The notes under the pieces were generated by a model. It had not been told where the DNA came from. It did no database searches and worked only from the letters and a program-made list of their open reading frames with translations. From Candidatus Sulfotelmatobacter sp. (GTDB taxonomy: Bacteria; Acidobacteriota; Terriglobia; Terriglobales; Acidobacteriaceae), in NCBI GenBank assembly GCA_030041215.1, contig JASHOH010000136.1, positions 124,001 to 188,000 on the forward strand: a DNA stretch of 64,000 nt, written 5' to 3'. This document shows positions 35,738 to 45,123 of the stretch, in pieces (within the stretch, counting starts at the first letter, position 1; every line of letters starts with the position of its first letter). The translations under genes and the position numbers were made by a program.

Positions 35738-36469
35738 CTAATACTCTTCCGATACTGCCCCCTGCAAGTAGACCGTTGTCAGCAGAACGAAAATGTAAGT
35801 CTGAAGCAAAGACACGCCGATGTGGAGGCCGATAAAAATAATGGGCACTCCCAAAGGCACGAGCGAAAAGAAAACCAGTGTCACCATGTCGCCGGCGAAC
35901 ATGTTGGCGAACAGACGAATGGTGAGCGAGAGCACGCGCGCGAGGTGGCTGATGATTTCGATCGGCAGCATCAGCCAGGCCAACCACCAGATAGGCCCGG
36001 CAAAGTGCTTCAGATAGCCGATACCAGCGTGCTTGAATCCCTGTCCCTGGTAATAGATGAAAGCGCAAAGCGCACAGCCCAAGGGTACGATTGGCACGGC
36101 GGTGGGAGATTCAAAGCCGGGGATCAATCCGATCAGGTTACAAGACAAAATGAAGCAACCGAGCGCCACCAGAAATGATGTGTAAGCCTCGCTGTGACGA
36201 CCGATAATCTCATTGCTCTGATTCTGTACGAATCCTTCCACACCCTCAAACATATGTTGCAACGCCCCTGGACGATCGACGGAGAGACGTGAACGCACTG
36301 CAAAAAACAGGATGAGAAGGAAAATAAAGACCAGAATCTCCATTGCCAGAGAGTTGGGAATGGGAGCTGCGGGATGGTGCGGTTCGATATGAATAGCGCG
36401 CAGGAAGGCCGTGACCGGCCCTGCAAATAAGCGATTCAATAATGCGGTGAACCAGAGTTGCTCGGGCAT
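35738..36469 (-). CDS. atpB: ATP synthase F0 subunit a
   Basis: 243 residues, five to six helices. The essential Arg of the proton path is in LARVLSLTIRLFANMFAGD, and the C-terminal helix LHIGVSLLQTYIFVLLTTVY carries the conserved Gln. Subunit a works against the c ring. Upstream of the gene is a partial copy (36478-36504) of the TTAGCTCTTAGC-type repeat found before nuoM and nuoL. Confidence 0.95.
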   Translation of the reverse strand: MPEQLWFTALLNRLFAGPVTAFLRAIHIEPHHPAAPIPNSLAMEILVFIFLLILFFAVRSRLSVDRPGALQHMFEGVEGFVQNQSNEIIGRHSEAYTSFLVALGCFILSCNLIGLIPGFESPTAVPIVPLGCALCAFIYYQGQGFKHAGIGYLKHFAGPIWWLAWLMLPIEIISHLARVLSLTIRLFANMFAGDMVTLVFFSLVPLGVPIIFIGLHIGVSLLQTYIFVLLTTVYLQGAVSEEY

Positions 36470-36529
36470 AGACCGCTTTGGCTCTTGGCCTTTAGCTCTT
36501 AACTGGCCGAGACTGCATCGGCCGATTTG

Positions 36530-36967
36530 TCACACCCCGCGCGTGAGGGCCGCATAAAATTCGTAGGCCGCTTCGCACAAAATTGCGGCCACGGGCACAA
36601 ATAAGCCCGCTAGAAGCCCATTCAGGCTCGCGGGTAAAACAGCCAATATAACATAGGCTCCGAGGGCCATCAAAACGTAACGAAACAAAAAACGAAAGAC
36701 GATTCCCTTCCCCGATTGGCGCGTCGCAGCGCCGGTGGCGCGGTCGACAAACGCGCCGATTACTCGCTTGAGCCAGTGGAAGTTTATGTACGCGATGGCG
36801 CACCCGCAGGCGAATCCGACGGCGATGCGCAGGCCGAATTTCCACCAGGCGGCAGCCGTCAGCGTAACGGCGAGAATGGGCATTGCGCGTCCGATTCGGC
36901 GCAGAGCGCCGGAGTAGAACTGGTCGGCTGGCGCGGAGGCTAATTCGGTTTGCTCGATTTCAGGCAT
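36530..36967 (-). CDS. atpI: ATP synthase subunit I-like protein
   Basis: 145 residues with four hydrophobic helices (PILAVTLTAAAWWKFGLRIA; GFACGCAIAYINFHWLKRVI; LMALGAYVILAVLPASL; LFVPVAAILCEAAYEFY). Length, helix layout and its place between an AtpZ-like gene and atpB fit AtpI/subunit I, which helps assemble or supply ions to the c ring. The sequence itself is weakly conserved, so the call leans on context. Confidence 0.75.
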   Translation of the reverse strand: MPEIEQTELASAPADQFYSGALRRIGRAMPILAVTLTAAAWWKFGLRIAVGFACGCAIAYINFHWLKRVIGAFVDRATGAATRQSGKGIVFRFLFRYVLMALGAYVILAVLPASLNGLLAGLFVPVAAILCEAAYEFYAALTRGV

Positions 36968-37079
36968 TGCGCAAAAAACATTTTAAACGCAGGGCACACG
37001 GGGTTACACAGGGGTAGTTAGTCCAGAGTCCCGAGTGCGCTTTTTGCGCCGTACCCGCAACCGAGCGTGAGGGTTCAAT

Positions 37080-37322
37080 TCACCTCGAATTGCGCATGGT
37101 GGCGCGGATCAGTTCGACGAAACCCGCCGCTATGCCGAACAGGATACCGACCAGATAAATCCACGTTGTATGCAGCCAATGATCGAGAGCGAGGCCGATC
37201 AGCCATCCCGCGACAACGGCCGCGGGAAAGATGAAAGCCAGTTGACTGTAACGTGCGACCTGGACCCAGAAGTTTTCTTTGCGGTCTGGGTCGCGGTTGT
37301 TCGGGTCAGGAGTCGGGGACAT
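37080..37322 (-). CDS. atpZ: AtpZ/AtpI-like two-helix protein
   Basis: 80 residues. Two helices (YSQLAFIFPAAVVAGWLIG and TTWIYLVGILFGIAAGFVEL) with the G-x-LD-x-x-LHT signature of the AtpZ family. It precedes atpI and atpB on the same strand. ATG 37322 is used; an in-frame TTG five codons earlier (37337) is an alternative. AtpZ forms an ion channel with AtpI in relatives. Confidence 0.8.
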   Translation of the reverse strand: MSPTPDPNNRDPDRKENFWVQVARYSQLAFIFPAAVVAGWLIGLALDHWLHTTWIYLVGILFGIAAGFVELIRATMRNSR

Positions 37323-37385
37323 AGGAGAAGTGGACAACTAGTTTATAGGTTCAATCGAAGCAGTCGGAGGACGTGGACAGGCGAG

Positions 37386-37402
37386 GGGGCTGTCCCTACA
37401 TG
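37386..37402. repeat. GGCTGTCCCTACATG repeat, copy 1 (after nuoN)
   Basis: GGGGCTGTCCCTACATG lies 10 bases beyond the nuoN stop. Near-identical copies sit at 49661-49679 directly behind nuoA and at 52693-52711 behind the sulfite-dehydrogenase cytochrome gene, always in the same orientation relative to the stop. Confidence 0.6.
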
Positions 37403-37411
37403 AAAATTTTT

Positions 37412-38935
37412 CTATCGAACGAACAGCCGGGCCGTGGTCGCGCCTTGGGGCATGCCGAGGGTCCAGTTAACTATGTCGATGAATTTTTCGGGCATGATTC
37501 CAATAAAGACGGTGGCGAAGCCGGTGACGGCAAGGGCAATGCGCATCGACCAGCTTACCGGCAGTCTGCCTCCTTCGGGCTGGCTCATGAACATGGCGTT
37601 CGCCATTTTTAAATAGTAGTAGAGGCCGAAGACGGAATACAGCACGCCCAGAGCTGCCAACGCATAATGTCCGCTTTCGATCAGGCTGAAGAAGATGAAG
37701 TACTTGCCCCAGAAGCCGGCGAGCGGAGGAATTCCGGCAAGCGATAAGAGGAAGATCAGCATGAGCACCGCTTCGACGGGGGCGCGGGCGTAGAGGCCGT
37801 TGAGGTCGTCGAGTTCATCGCCGATCACGTTGCGATGGCGCAAGGACGTGATCACACCAAACGCGCCGAGGTTCATGAAGGTGTAGACGAGCAGATAAAC
37901 GAGAATCCCTTTAAGGCCATCGATGCTAAATTCGGTGGCCGAACCGGCGACCATGCCGAGCAGCATGTATCCGACGTGGGCGATCGACGAGTATGCCAGC
38001 AGGCGCTTGGTATTCGTTTGCGTGAGGGCCGCGAAGTTCGCTCCGGTCATGGTCGCGATGGAGACGAACACCAGCATGGGAACCCAGATGGTGCGCATGG
38101 GGTAGAGTCCCCAGAGCAGGATGCGCAGGAGCATGGCCCATCCAGCGGCTTTCACCGCGACCGACATGAATCCGGTGATTGAAGTGGGCGCGCCTTCGTA
38201 GGCGTCGGGCGCCCACTGATGAAAAGGAATCGCGGCGATTTTGAACAGCAAGCCGGTGATGGTGGTGAGCAAGGCGATAATCGCGACGGGATTGTGGGGT
38301 TCGTGAGCGAGGATGCGTGTGAGTTCGCGGTTGATGTCTATCAGGTTGGTGTGGCCAGTCAGGCCGTAAAAAAGGGACAGGCCGTAGGCGAAAATGCCAG
38401 AGGAGAAGGCTCCGAGCAGAAGATACTTGAGGGCGGCTTCGTTGGAGCGGCGGTCGCGGCGCAGGAAGCCCACGAGAACGTAGGTCGAGATAGCCATCAG
38501 CTCGAGGCCGATGAAGATGAGAACGATGTCACCGCCGGCGGCCATGCACATCATGCCGATCACGGAGAGCAGCATGAGGGCGTAGTATTCGCCGTGATTT
38601 TCGTGCTCATCCTTCATATAGCGAATGGACATGAGAATGGCGACCGCTGTGCCCGCAAGAAACAGATAAAAAAAATAGAGGGCGAAACGGTCCATGATGA
38701 CGGTGCGCATCATTCCGATGGTGCCGGCCGAATGGCGCTGATCGAGCATGAGCTGAATTTTGTAGACGCCCGCAGCTGAAAAGACGACACCGATGAGCGC
38801 GGTGACGGCGTTGGCCCATTTGGTCTCGGGCGGGATCATCAGATCAATGAGGAGGATGCCAATCGAGAACAGAGCGAGCAGGGTGATGGGCAGTGCCAGC
38901 ACATAGTCGTTCCAGTTATATGCCAGCCCGCCCAC
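37412..38935 (-). CDS. nuoN: NADH-quinone oxidoreductase subunit N
   Basis: 507 residues, about 14 helices, an antiporter-like proton-pumping subunit of complex I. The conserved Glu is in IFIGLELMAISTYVLVG and the pumping Lys in LLFKIAAIPFHQWAPDAYEG. Starts at GTG 38935, adjoining the nuoM stop. Last nuo gene of the cluster; atpZ follows. Confidence 0.96.
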   Translation of the reverse strand: MGGLAYNWNDYVLALPITLLALFSIGILLIDLMIPPETKWANAVTALIGVVFSAAGVYKIQLMLDQRHSAGTIGMMRTVIMDRFALYFFYLFLAGTAVAILMSIRYMKDEHENHGEYYALMLLSVIGMMCMAAGGDIVLIFIGLELMAISTYVLVGFLRRDRRSNEAALKYLLLGAFSSGIFAYGLSLFYGLTGHTNLIDINRELTRILAHEPHNPVAIIALLTTITGLLFKIAAIPFHQWAPDAYEGAPTSITGFMSVAVKAAGWAMLLRILLWGLYPMRTIWVPMLVFVSIATMTGANFAALTQTNTKRLLAYSSIAHVGYMLLGMVAGSATEFSIDGLKGILVYLLVYTFMNLGAFGVITSLRHRNVIGDELDDLNGLYARAPVEAVLMLIFLLSLAGIPPLAGFWGKYFIFFSLIESGHYALAALGVLYSVFGLYYYLKMANAMFMSQPEGGRLPVSWSMRIALAVTGFATVFIGIMPEKFIDIVNWTLGMPQGATTARLFVR

Positions 38936-40564
38936 TTAGTTCTTCTCCTTTGTCGCTCGCAGATTTTCGGTTGAGGTTGTAGACACTTCTTCGCTTCCCG
39001 GTGCTTGCAGCACGGCATTGACCGCGCTCCCCGCTTGCGGATTGCGTACGTTCTGAACAAGTTGATTTACCGGTTGCTCAAGTATCTGGAAGAACGGCTT
39101 GGGGGCCAAGCCAATCCAGAAGGCCATGATGAGCAACGGCACGAAGGTGAACACCTCACGAGGTGTCAGATCGTGCAGCTTTTCGTTCTTCGGATTCGTG
39201 ACTGTTCCGAAGAAGACGCGCTGATAAAGCCAGAGCAGATACGCCGCGGCGAGAACGACGCCTGGCACGGCCCATGCGCCCCAGCGCCAGTTCTCCATGA
39301 ACGTTCCCTGCAAAATGGTGAACTCGCCGATGAAGCCGTTGAGCAGGGGCAAGCCCATCGAGGAAAGGAACATGATCATCGTAATCGTGGCGTAGATGGG
39401 CATGACGTTGGAGATGCCGCCGTATTCGGCAATCTCGCGCGTGTGGCGGCGTTCGTAGAGAATGCCGACGATCAGGAACAGCGCGCCGGTGGAGATGCCG
39501 TGATTAAACTGCTGCAAAACCGACCCGGCCAGTGCAAGGGGAGTAAGCGCGAAGATGCCCAGCGTGCAGAAGCCGAGGTGGCTGACCGAAGAGTACGCCA
39601 CCAGCTTCTTCATGTCTTTCTGCATGAGCGAGACCAGCGCACCGTAGATGATGGCTATGATCGAGAGCACGATCATCCAAATGCGAACTTTAGTGTGAGT
39701 GATTACGTCAGGGAAAAACGGCAGCGAGAAGCGGATGAAGCCGTAAGTTCCCATCTTCAGCAGAATGCCTGCCAGGATGACAGAGCCGGCGGTGGGCGCT
39801 TCGACGTGGGCGTCAGGAAGCCACGTGTGGAAGGGGAACATCGGGACTTTGATCGCAAAAGCGAAGAAGAAACTGAGGAAAAGAAGAGTGGCGATCGTCG
39901 GGCCGTAAGCCGGATCGGAGTAAATCTTCGGGGCCGTCTCGTAAAGCGCAGGGATGCTGAATGTATAAACGCCGGTGACGGTGTGATGATGGAAATACAG
40001 GAACAGAATGCCCAGCAACATCAGCACTGAACCGGCCAGCGTGTAGAGGAAGAATTTGATGGCAGCATAGAGTTTGCGCGGGCCGCCCCAGATGCCGATC
40101 AGCAGATACATGGGCACGAGCATGGCTTCCCAGAAAACGAAGAAGAGGAAGAAGTCGAGCCCCATGAAGACGCCCAACATGCCGGTCTGGAGGATCAGGA
40201 ACCAGACGTAGTATTCCTTGACGCGGTTCTCGATGGCGGTCCACGAGGACAGGATCGAGACCCAGCCCAGAAGCGTGGTCAGCATGATAAGCAAGAACGA
40301 GATGCCGTCGATGCCTAGGTAATAGCCTGCGCCGATCGTCGGGATCCAGTTGTTGGCCGCGCCCTCGACAAACTTGAAGCGCTCGGGACTCGAGGCCTGC
40401 GCCCAAAACCACGGTACCAGCGGCAGCGAGACCAGGAAGCCGGCGAGCGCGAAAATGTTGGCGATCCAGCGGATGGCGTCTTCGTTCTCCTTGGGAACGA
40501 ACAGAAGAATGATGGCGCCGACCAGCGGCGTGAAGAGAATGATGGAAAGGATGTGGTTGTACAT
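38936..40564 (-). CDS. nuoM: NADH-quinone oxidoreductase subunit M
   Basis: 542 residues, antiporter-like subunit of complex I. Glu in FFVFWEAMLVPMYLLIG and Lys in FAIKVPMFPFHTWLPDAH mark the proton channel. The C-terminus has a Gln/Ala/Thr-rich tail of about 45 residues beyond the usual end. A repeat-derived hairpin lies directly upstream of the start. Confidence 0.96.
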   Translation of the reverse strand: MYNHILSIILFTPLVGAIILLFVPKENEDAIRWIANIFALAGFLVSLPLVPWFWAQASSPERFKFVEGAANNWIPTIGAGYYLGIDGISFLLIMLTTLLGWVSILSSWTAIENRVKEYYVWFLILQTGMLGVFMGLDFFLFFVFWEAMLVPMYLLIGIWGGPRKLYAAIKFFLYTLAGSVLMLLGILFLYFHHHTVTGVYTFSIPALYETAPKIYSDPAYGPTIATLLFLSFFFAFAIKVPMFPFHTWLPDAHVEAPTAGSVILAGILLKMGTYGFIRFSLPFFPDVITHTKVRIWMIVLSIIAIIYGALVSLMQKDMKKLVAYSSVSHLGFCTLGIFALTPLALAGSVLQQFNHGISTGALFLIVGILYERRHTREIAEYGGISNVMPIYATITMIMFLSSMGLPLLNGFIGEFTILQGTFMENWRWGAWAVPGVVLAAAYLLWLYQRVFFGTVTNPKNEKLHDLTPREVFTFVPLLIMAFWIGLAPKPFFQILEQPVNQLVQNVRNPQAGSAVNAVLQAPGSEEVSTTSTENLRATKEKN

Positions 40565-40565
40565 T

Positions 40566-40660
40566 TCTAGCTCTTAGCTATTAGCTCTTAGCTTTTAGCT
40601 TGGAGCCCTTAGCTGATTCTGTCTGGCTAAAGGCGAAAAGCTAAGAGCTAAAGGCTCTAG
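40566..40660. repeat. TTAGCTCTTAGC repeat forming a hairpin before nuoM
   Basis: AGCTCTTAGCTTTT (40583-40596) and its exact complement (40636-40649) form a 14-bp stem with a 39-base loop; further units of the same word flank both arms. The array fills the whole gap between nuoL and nuoM and ends 2 bases from the nuoM start. Confidence 0.75.
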
Positions 40661-42792
40661 TGATACACGTAATACACAACAAACCCTACCAGCCCGGCGG
40701 TCATGACCAGCGCGTACCATTGCACCAGGCCCCATTCCAGCAGGCGCGCGGGGTATGACAGCATGCGGGCGAGAATCGCGGGACCGTTGACGCCGATACC
40801 GTCGATGATCCAGGTGTCCCACCACTTGGAAACTGTTGCTGCCAGGCGGGTGATCCATCCGGCGAAGTTAACCAGGCCATCGATAACATACGTGTCGAAC
40901 CAGGTTGATCCTTCGCCGAGCCCCATTGCGCCGAGCCGGACCTTGCCGACCTTACGGCGGCCGGTGAAGACGTAGTCGTAGGCTTCATCGACGTAGTATT
41001 TGTGCAGCAGCACGTCGTAAACCGGCGGAGAGGCGGCGGCGATCGGCTCGATGTAATTCTTATCGGCGTTGTGATAGGAGCGCCAAGCCAAGGCCCAGCC
41101 TACGCCCGCGGCGGCCAGCGACAGGCCCATCAGCAGCCATTCCGTGCTTGTGTTCTTCTCCTCTTCTTTTTCTCCGGCTGCAAGTTGAGCGGCCTGGCCT
41201 TCCTCTTGCAGAACCGGCGCTTCGCCCGCGAACACCGGCTCCAGATACGCGGTGAAACGATCGGAGCCGCCCAGGCTGTGAGGCCAGCCAAGCCACCCCG
41301 CAACTATTGCGAAGAATGCGAGCACGACTAGCGGCCCGGTCATCGACGGCGGCGATTCGTGAATGTGATGCTCGATGTCGTGGCTCATTCGCGGACGGCC
41401 GCTGAACGTGAGATACATCAGACGGAACATGTAGAAGGCGGTCATCAGGGCGGTCGCGTAGCCGACATACCAGAGGAGGCGATAGGCCCCGCCTTCGCGC
41501 GACCAGGTTTCCCAGAGGATAGCGTCTTTGGAGAAGAATCCGGCGAACGGAAAAATGCCCGTGATGGCGAGCGTAGCAATGAACATCGTGCGGTACGTGA
41601 TGGGAATGCGATGGCCGAGGTCGCCCATGTTGCGCATGTCCTGCTCGCCCGACATGGCATGAATGGCGGAGCCGGCGCCAAGGAACAGCAGGGCCTTGAA
41701 GAATGAATGCGTGAAGACGTGGAAGACGCCTGCAGCGAAGGCTCCGACGCCCAGCGCGAGGAACATGTAGCCGAGTTGCGAAACGGTCGAGTAGGCGAGT
41801 ACGCGCTTGATGTCGTTTTGCACGAGGCCGATGGAGGCGGCGAAGATGGCCGTGAGTGCGCCGACGATGGCGACCGTCTTCATTGAAGTCGGCGCGAGGA
41901 CGAACAGCGCATTCGATCGCGCGACCATGTACACGCCCGCTGTGACCATGGTTGCGGCATGGATCAGAGCGGAAACAGGCGTGGGGCCTTCCATGGCGTC
42001 AGGCAACCAGACGTAGAGCGGAATCTGCGCGGATTTGCCGCAGGCACCCACGAAAAGAAGCAGCGTGGCGGCGGTGATGATCGGGTCCCCTATGGCGAAT
42101 TTGCCGCTATGCGCAAGATGGGTGACCTCGGTGAAGCGGAACGAGCCGAAGTACCAGGCGATGAAAAACATGCCGAGGATGAATCCGGCGTCGCCGATGC
42201 GGTTCACGATGAAAGCTTTGTTTCCCGCATCAGTGGCGGATTTGCGGTGGAAGTAAAAACCGATCAGCAGATAGGAGCACAGACCCACGCCCTCCCAGCC
42301 GACGAACAACAGCGCATAGTTGTTAGCTAGGACGAGCGTCAGCATGGAGAACATGAAGAGGTTGAGATATCCGAAAAAGCGGTAGTAGCCGCCTTCATGC
42401 CCCATGTATCCGATGGAATAAATGTGGATCAGCATGCCCACGCCGGTGACGAACAGCAGCCAGATGCTGGAGAGCGGGTCGAGGAGAAAGCCGGCGTCGG
42501 CGTTGAAGGCCGCTTGGGTGCCGTCGTGAAGCGTGAAAGTCAGGTTCCCGGTGCCGCTGCCGAGCCAGGTGTAGAGGATAGTCTGATAGGGCTTATGCAG
42601 ATTTTCCGGCTGTGAGGACCATGCGGAGTATTGCCAGACAGCGCCGCAGGCGAAGAGAAAAGAGAGGACGACCACGCCGACACAGACAGCGCTGACCGTG
42701 GCCTTCTGCACCTTGCGCCCGAAGAAGAACATGATCGCCGCACCAAAGGCGGGGAGGAGCGGGATCAGATAGATGTGGGATAGGAAAAACAT
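40657..42792 (-). CDS. nuoL: NADH-quinone oxidoreductase subunit L
   Basis: 711 residues, the largest antiporter-like subunit, with the long lateral helix at the C-terminus. Glu in FVGWEGVGLCSYLLIGFY and Lys in GACGKSAQIPLYVWLPDAME. A Glu-rich loop (VLQEEGQAAQLAAGEKEEEK) precedes the last helices. The start codon touches the base of a 20-bp inverted repeat. Confidence 0.96.
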   Translation of the reverse strand: MFFLSHIYLIPLLPAFGAAIMFFFGRKVQKATVSAVCVGVVVLSFLFACGAVWQYSAWSSQPENLHKPYQTILYTWLGSGTGNLTFTLHDGTQAAFNADAGFLLDPLSSIWLLFVTGVGMLIHIYSIGYMGHEGGYYRFFGYLNLFMFSMLTLVLANNYALLFVGWEGVGLCSYLLIGFYFHRKSATDAGNKAFIVNRIGDAGFILGMFFIAWYFGSFRFTEVTHLAHSGKFAIGDPIITAATLLLFVGACGKSAQIPLYVWLPDAMEGPTPVSALIHAATMVTAGVYMVARSNALFVLAPTSMKTVAIVGALTAIFAASIGLVQNDIKRVLAYSTVSQLGYMFLALGVGAFAAGVFHVFTHSFFKALLFLGAGSAIHAMSGEQDMRNMGDLGHRIPITYRTMFIATLAITGIFPFAGFFSKDAILWETWSREGGAYRLLWYVGYATALMTAFYMFRLMYLTFSGRPRMSHDIEHHIHESPPSMTGPLVVLAFFAIVAGWLGWPHSLGGSDRFTAYLEPVFAGEAPVLQEEGQAAQLAAGEKEEEKNTSTEWLLMGLSLAAAGVGWALAWRSYHNADKNYIEPIAAASPPVYDVLLHKYYVDEAYDYVFTGRRKVGKVRLGAMGLGEGSTWFDTYVIDGLVNFAGWITRLAATVSKWWDTWIIDGIGVNGPAILARMLSYPARLLEWGLVQWYALVMTAGLVGFVVYYVYH

Positions 42793-42871
42793 TAGCTTTT
42801 AGCTCTTAGCCGTTAGCTCTTAGCTCAAAGACCTATTCGGTTTGGCTGAGAGCTAAGAGCTAAAGGCTAAT
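42791..42871. repeat. 20-bp inverted repeat at the nuoL start codon
   Basis: ATTAGCTTTTAGCTCTTAGC (42791-42810) pairs with 42852-42871 with one mismatch over 20 bases, 41-base loop. On the nuoL message the 3' arm runs straight into the ATG (42790-42792). Same word as the nuoM-side array. Confidence 0.8.
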
Positions 42872-42879
42872 AGCCATGC

Positions 42880-43197
42880 TCACCACTTCAACAAATTCAC
42901 TTCATCGATGTTGACCGTCTCTTTATTACGGAAGAAGGCGATCAAGATTCCAAGGCCAACCGCGGCTTCGGCGGCAGCGTCGGTGATGACGAAAATGGCA
43001 AAAACCTGGCCGTGCAGTCCTCCCCACATGCGAGAGAACGCAATCAGGTTCAGGTTCACCGCATTCAAAATCAGCTCGATCGACATGAGGACGATGACCA
43101 CGTTACGGCGGGTGAGCACGCCGATGACACCGAGCAGAAACAGCGCGGCGCCCAGGACCAGGTAGTGCAGCGTCGTGATGTGGAGCATGGATTCCAT
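42880..43197 (-). CDS. nuoK: NADH-quinone oxidoreductase subunit K
   Basis: 105 residues, three helices, with the two buried Glu of the proton path in [18 protein letters not shown] and [19 protein letters not shown] second Met (three codons in, 43188) could be the true start; neither has a clear ribosome binding site. Between nuoJ and nuoL as usual. Confidence 0.95.
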   Translation of the reverse strand: MESMLHITTLHYLVLGAALFLLGVIGVLTRRNVVIVLMSIELILNAVNLNLIAFSRMWGGLHGQVFAIFVITDAAAEAAVGLGILIAFFRNKETVNIDEVNLLKW

Positions 43198-43206
43198 ATA
43201 GTCGTC

Positions 43207-43318
43207 TTGTCATTCTGAGCGAAGCGAAGAATCTATGCATTCCTCAGACGCTACGACAAGCTCAACAGCCGGCAAACTGCATAGATCCTTCGCGGATCGA
43301 GCGCGCTCAGGATGACAA
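43207..43318. repeat. Inverted TTGTCATTCTGAGCGAAGCG repeat between nuoJ and nuoK
   Basis: The unit TTGTCATTCTGAGC...GAAGAATCT (43207-43234) and an inverted partner AGATCCTTCGC...GCTCAGGATGACAA (43283-43318) enclose about 48 bases. The same family occurs at 63738-63821, and degenerate halves at about 13908-13945, 50131-50156 and 59893-59935. Confidence 0.75.
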
Positions 43319-43348
43319 ATATGTATGACCACGTTCTTCCTTATGCGA

Positions 43349-43858
43349 CTAAATCCTCTTCTTCGCCATCACCACCGCCCCGATGATCGCCACTAACAGA
43401 AGCAGCGACGCGATCTCGAAGGCGAACATGTATTGTCCGTACAAAAGTGAAGCCACGCGTTGCGTGTTGTCGGCTTCGGCGACTGACGCGATGCGTTCGG
43501 GGAAGATGCTCTTCCCTTTTGTGTAGACTGCAATGAACAGTCCGCCTAAAGTTGTGGCGGCTATGATTCCTACCCACCACTGGCTGTTGAATTGGCGCTC
43601 TTTCAGAGCGCGATCAATGTTGACCAGCATGATTACGAACAGGAAGAGCACCATGATTCCGCCGGCATAAAGAATGATTTGCACGCCGGCGACGAACGGG
43701 GCATAAAGCATCAGGTAGATTGCAGACTGTGCCAGAAGCGTAACGATCAACGCCAGCGCCGAGTGCACGGCGTTCCTGCACATGATCACCAGGATGCCGC
43801 CGATCAGCATGATCGCCGCCAGCAGATAAAAGAAAAATGGTGTCGCTATGGGCGCCAT
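43349..43858 (-). CDS. nuoJ: NADH-quinone oxidoreductase subunit J
   Basis: 169 residues with five helices; the MVLFLFVIMLVNID segment after QIILYAGGI is the pi-bulge helix region typical of NuoJ. ATG 43858 is used, overlapping the nuoH stop by 13 bases; a longer reading inside nuoH is rejected. nuoI, which normally lies between nuoH and nuoJ, is absent here. Confidence 0.93.
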   Translation of the reverse strand: MAPIATPFFFYLLAAIMLIGGILVIMCRNAVHSALALIVTLLAQSAIYLMLYAPFVAGVQIILYAGGIMVLFLFVIMLVNIDRALKERQFNSQWWVGIIAATTLGGLFIAVYTKGKSIFPERIASVAEADNTQRVASLLYGQYMFAFEIASLLLLVAIIGAVVMAKKRI

Positions 43859-45123
43859 AAGTTTTGCTGAATCAAAGCCACACCGGCCGTCAGGATCAGC
43901 GTTCCCAATCCTATCGGCAAGAGAACTTTCCACCCCATTCGCATGAGCTGATCAAAGCGATAACGGGGGAACGTGCCACGATACCAGATATAGAGGTACA
44001 TGAAACCGGCAACTTTCGCCGTAAACCAGAAAATGTCCTGAATGCGCACGCTGACGGCGGGGACAAATAAGAGCAAGCCGATCAAAGCGAGAAGCGCGCC
44101 GAAGACGGCAAGACCGATGGTTTGAATGCGAAAGTAAGGATGTTTCGGCATGCGCGCGGTTTCATAGAAACAGAGTGTTGCGAGAAAGAGGAATGTCGCA
44201 CCGGGGAAGTAGGAAAAAATCGAGTCCCAGGTCGAGCCACTCAGCCAGTTGGGGAACGGGCGCAGCCATCCGCCGAGCCACAGCGTGACGGCGATGGACG
44301 ACACAGCCATCATGGCGCCGTACTCTGCCAGAAAAAATAACGACCAGCGGAAGCCGCTGTATTCAGTGTGGAATCCGGCAGTGAGTTCGGACTCAGCTTC
44401 CGCGAGATCGAACGGTGCGCGATTGGTTTCCGCGACCATGGCAACTGTGAAGATAAAGAAGGCGATCAGCCCCAGCGGAAAAAATTTAAAGATGAACCAT
44501 TCGGCTTGCGCTTTCTGCGCTTCCACGATGCCGATCATGCTGAGCGTGCCGGTGCCGGTAGCATTGAGGCTAGTCATCAGGATCGCGGAAACGACAGCGA
44601 AGCCCATGGCGACTTCGTACGAGACCATCTGTGCGCTGGAGCGCAGCGCACCAATCAGCGGGTAGTGCGAGTTCGACGCCCAACCGGCCATCACGATGCC
44701 CAGCACGCTCAACGAAGAAACGCCGAGCATGAAGAGAATTCCGATGTTCATGTCGGTAATGGCGTGCTGCGGGCCGAAGGGAACGACCACAAAAACGGTG
44801 AAGGCTGCCAAGTCAACGATGAAGGGAGCCGACCAGAAAATGACGCTATCCGCTCTGGCGGGAATGATGTCTTCTTTCAGCAGGAGCTTGAGCGCGTCGG
44901 CGAATGGCTGGAGCAAGCCATGTGGGCCGACGCGCATCGGGCCAAGCCGCACCTGCATGTGAGCGAGAACCTTGCGCTCCAGCCAGTTCATGCAGATCAC
45001 ACCGACCGAAACTCCGGTAAACACAATCAGGATGTAGATAGAGGCCCAGAACATGTTGCCAGCCGCGCCGGGGGTGACGTTGCTGGTGAGATAGGACTCG
45101 ATGTACTGGACGAATGCGTTCAT
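43846..45123 (-). CDS. nuoH: NADH-quinone oxidoreductase subunit H
   Basis: 425 residues, eight helices, the subunit holding the quinone chamber. Signatures: ERKVLAHMQVRLGPMRVGPH, ETNRAPFDLAEAESELTAG and FHTEYSGFRWSLFFLAEY with the conserved acidic residues. The start shares one base with the nuoD stop (TGATG), so the two are coupled. Confidence 0.96.
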   Translation of the reverse strand: MNAFVQYIESYLTSNVTPGAAGNMFWASIYILIVFTGVSVGVICMNWLERKVLAHMQVRLGPMRVGPHGLLQPFADALKLLLKEDIIPARADSVIFWSAPFIVDLAAFTVFVVVPFGPQHAITDMNIGILFMLGVSSLSVLGIVMAGWASNSHYPLIGALRSSAQMVSYEVAMGFAVVSAILMTSLNATGTGTLSMIGIVEAQKAQAEWFIFKFFPLGLIAFFIFTVAMVAETNRAPFDLAEAESELTAGFHTEYSGFRWSLFFLAEYGAMMAVSSIAVTLWLGGWLRPFPNWLSGSTWDSIFSYFPGATFLFLATLCFYETARMPKHPYFRIQTIGLAVFGALLALIGLLLFVPAVSVRIQDIFWFTAKVAGFMYLYIWYRGTFPRYRFDQLMRMGWKVLLPIGLGTLILTAGVALIQQNLWRP

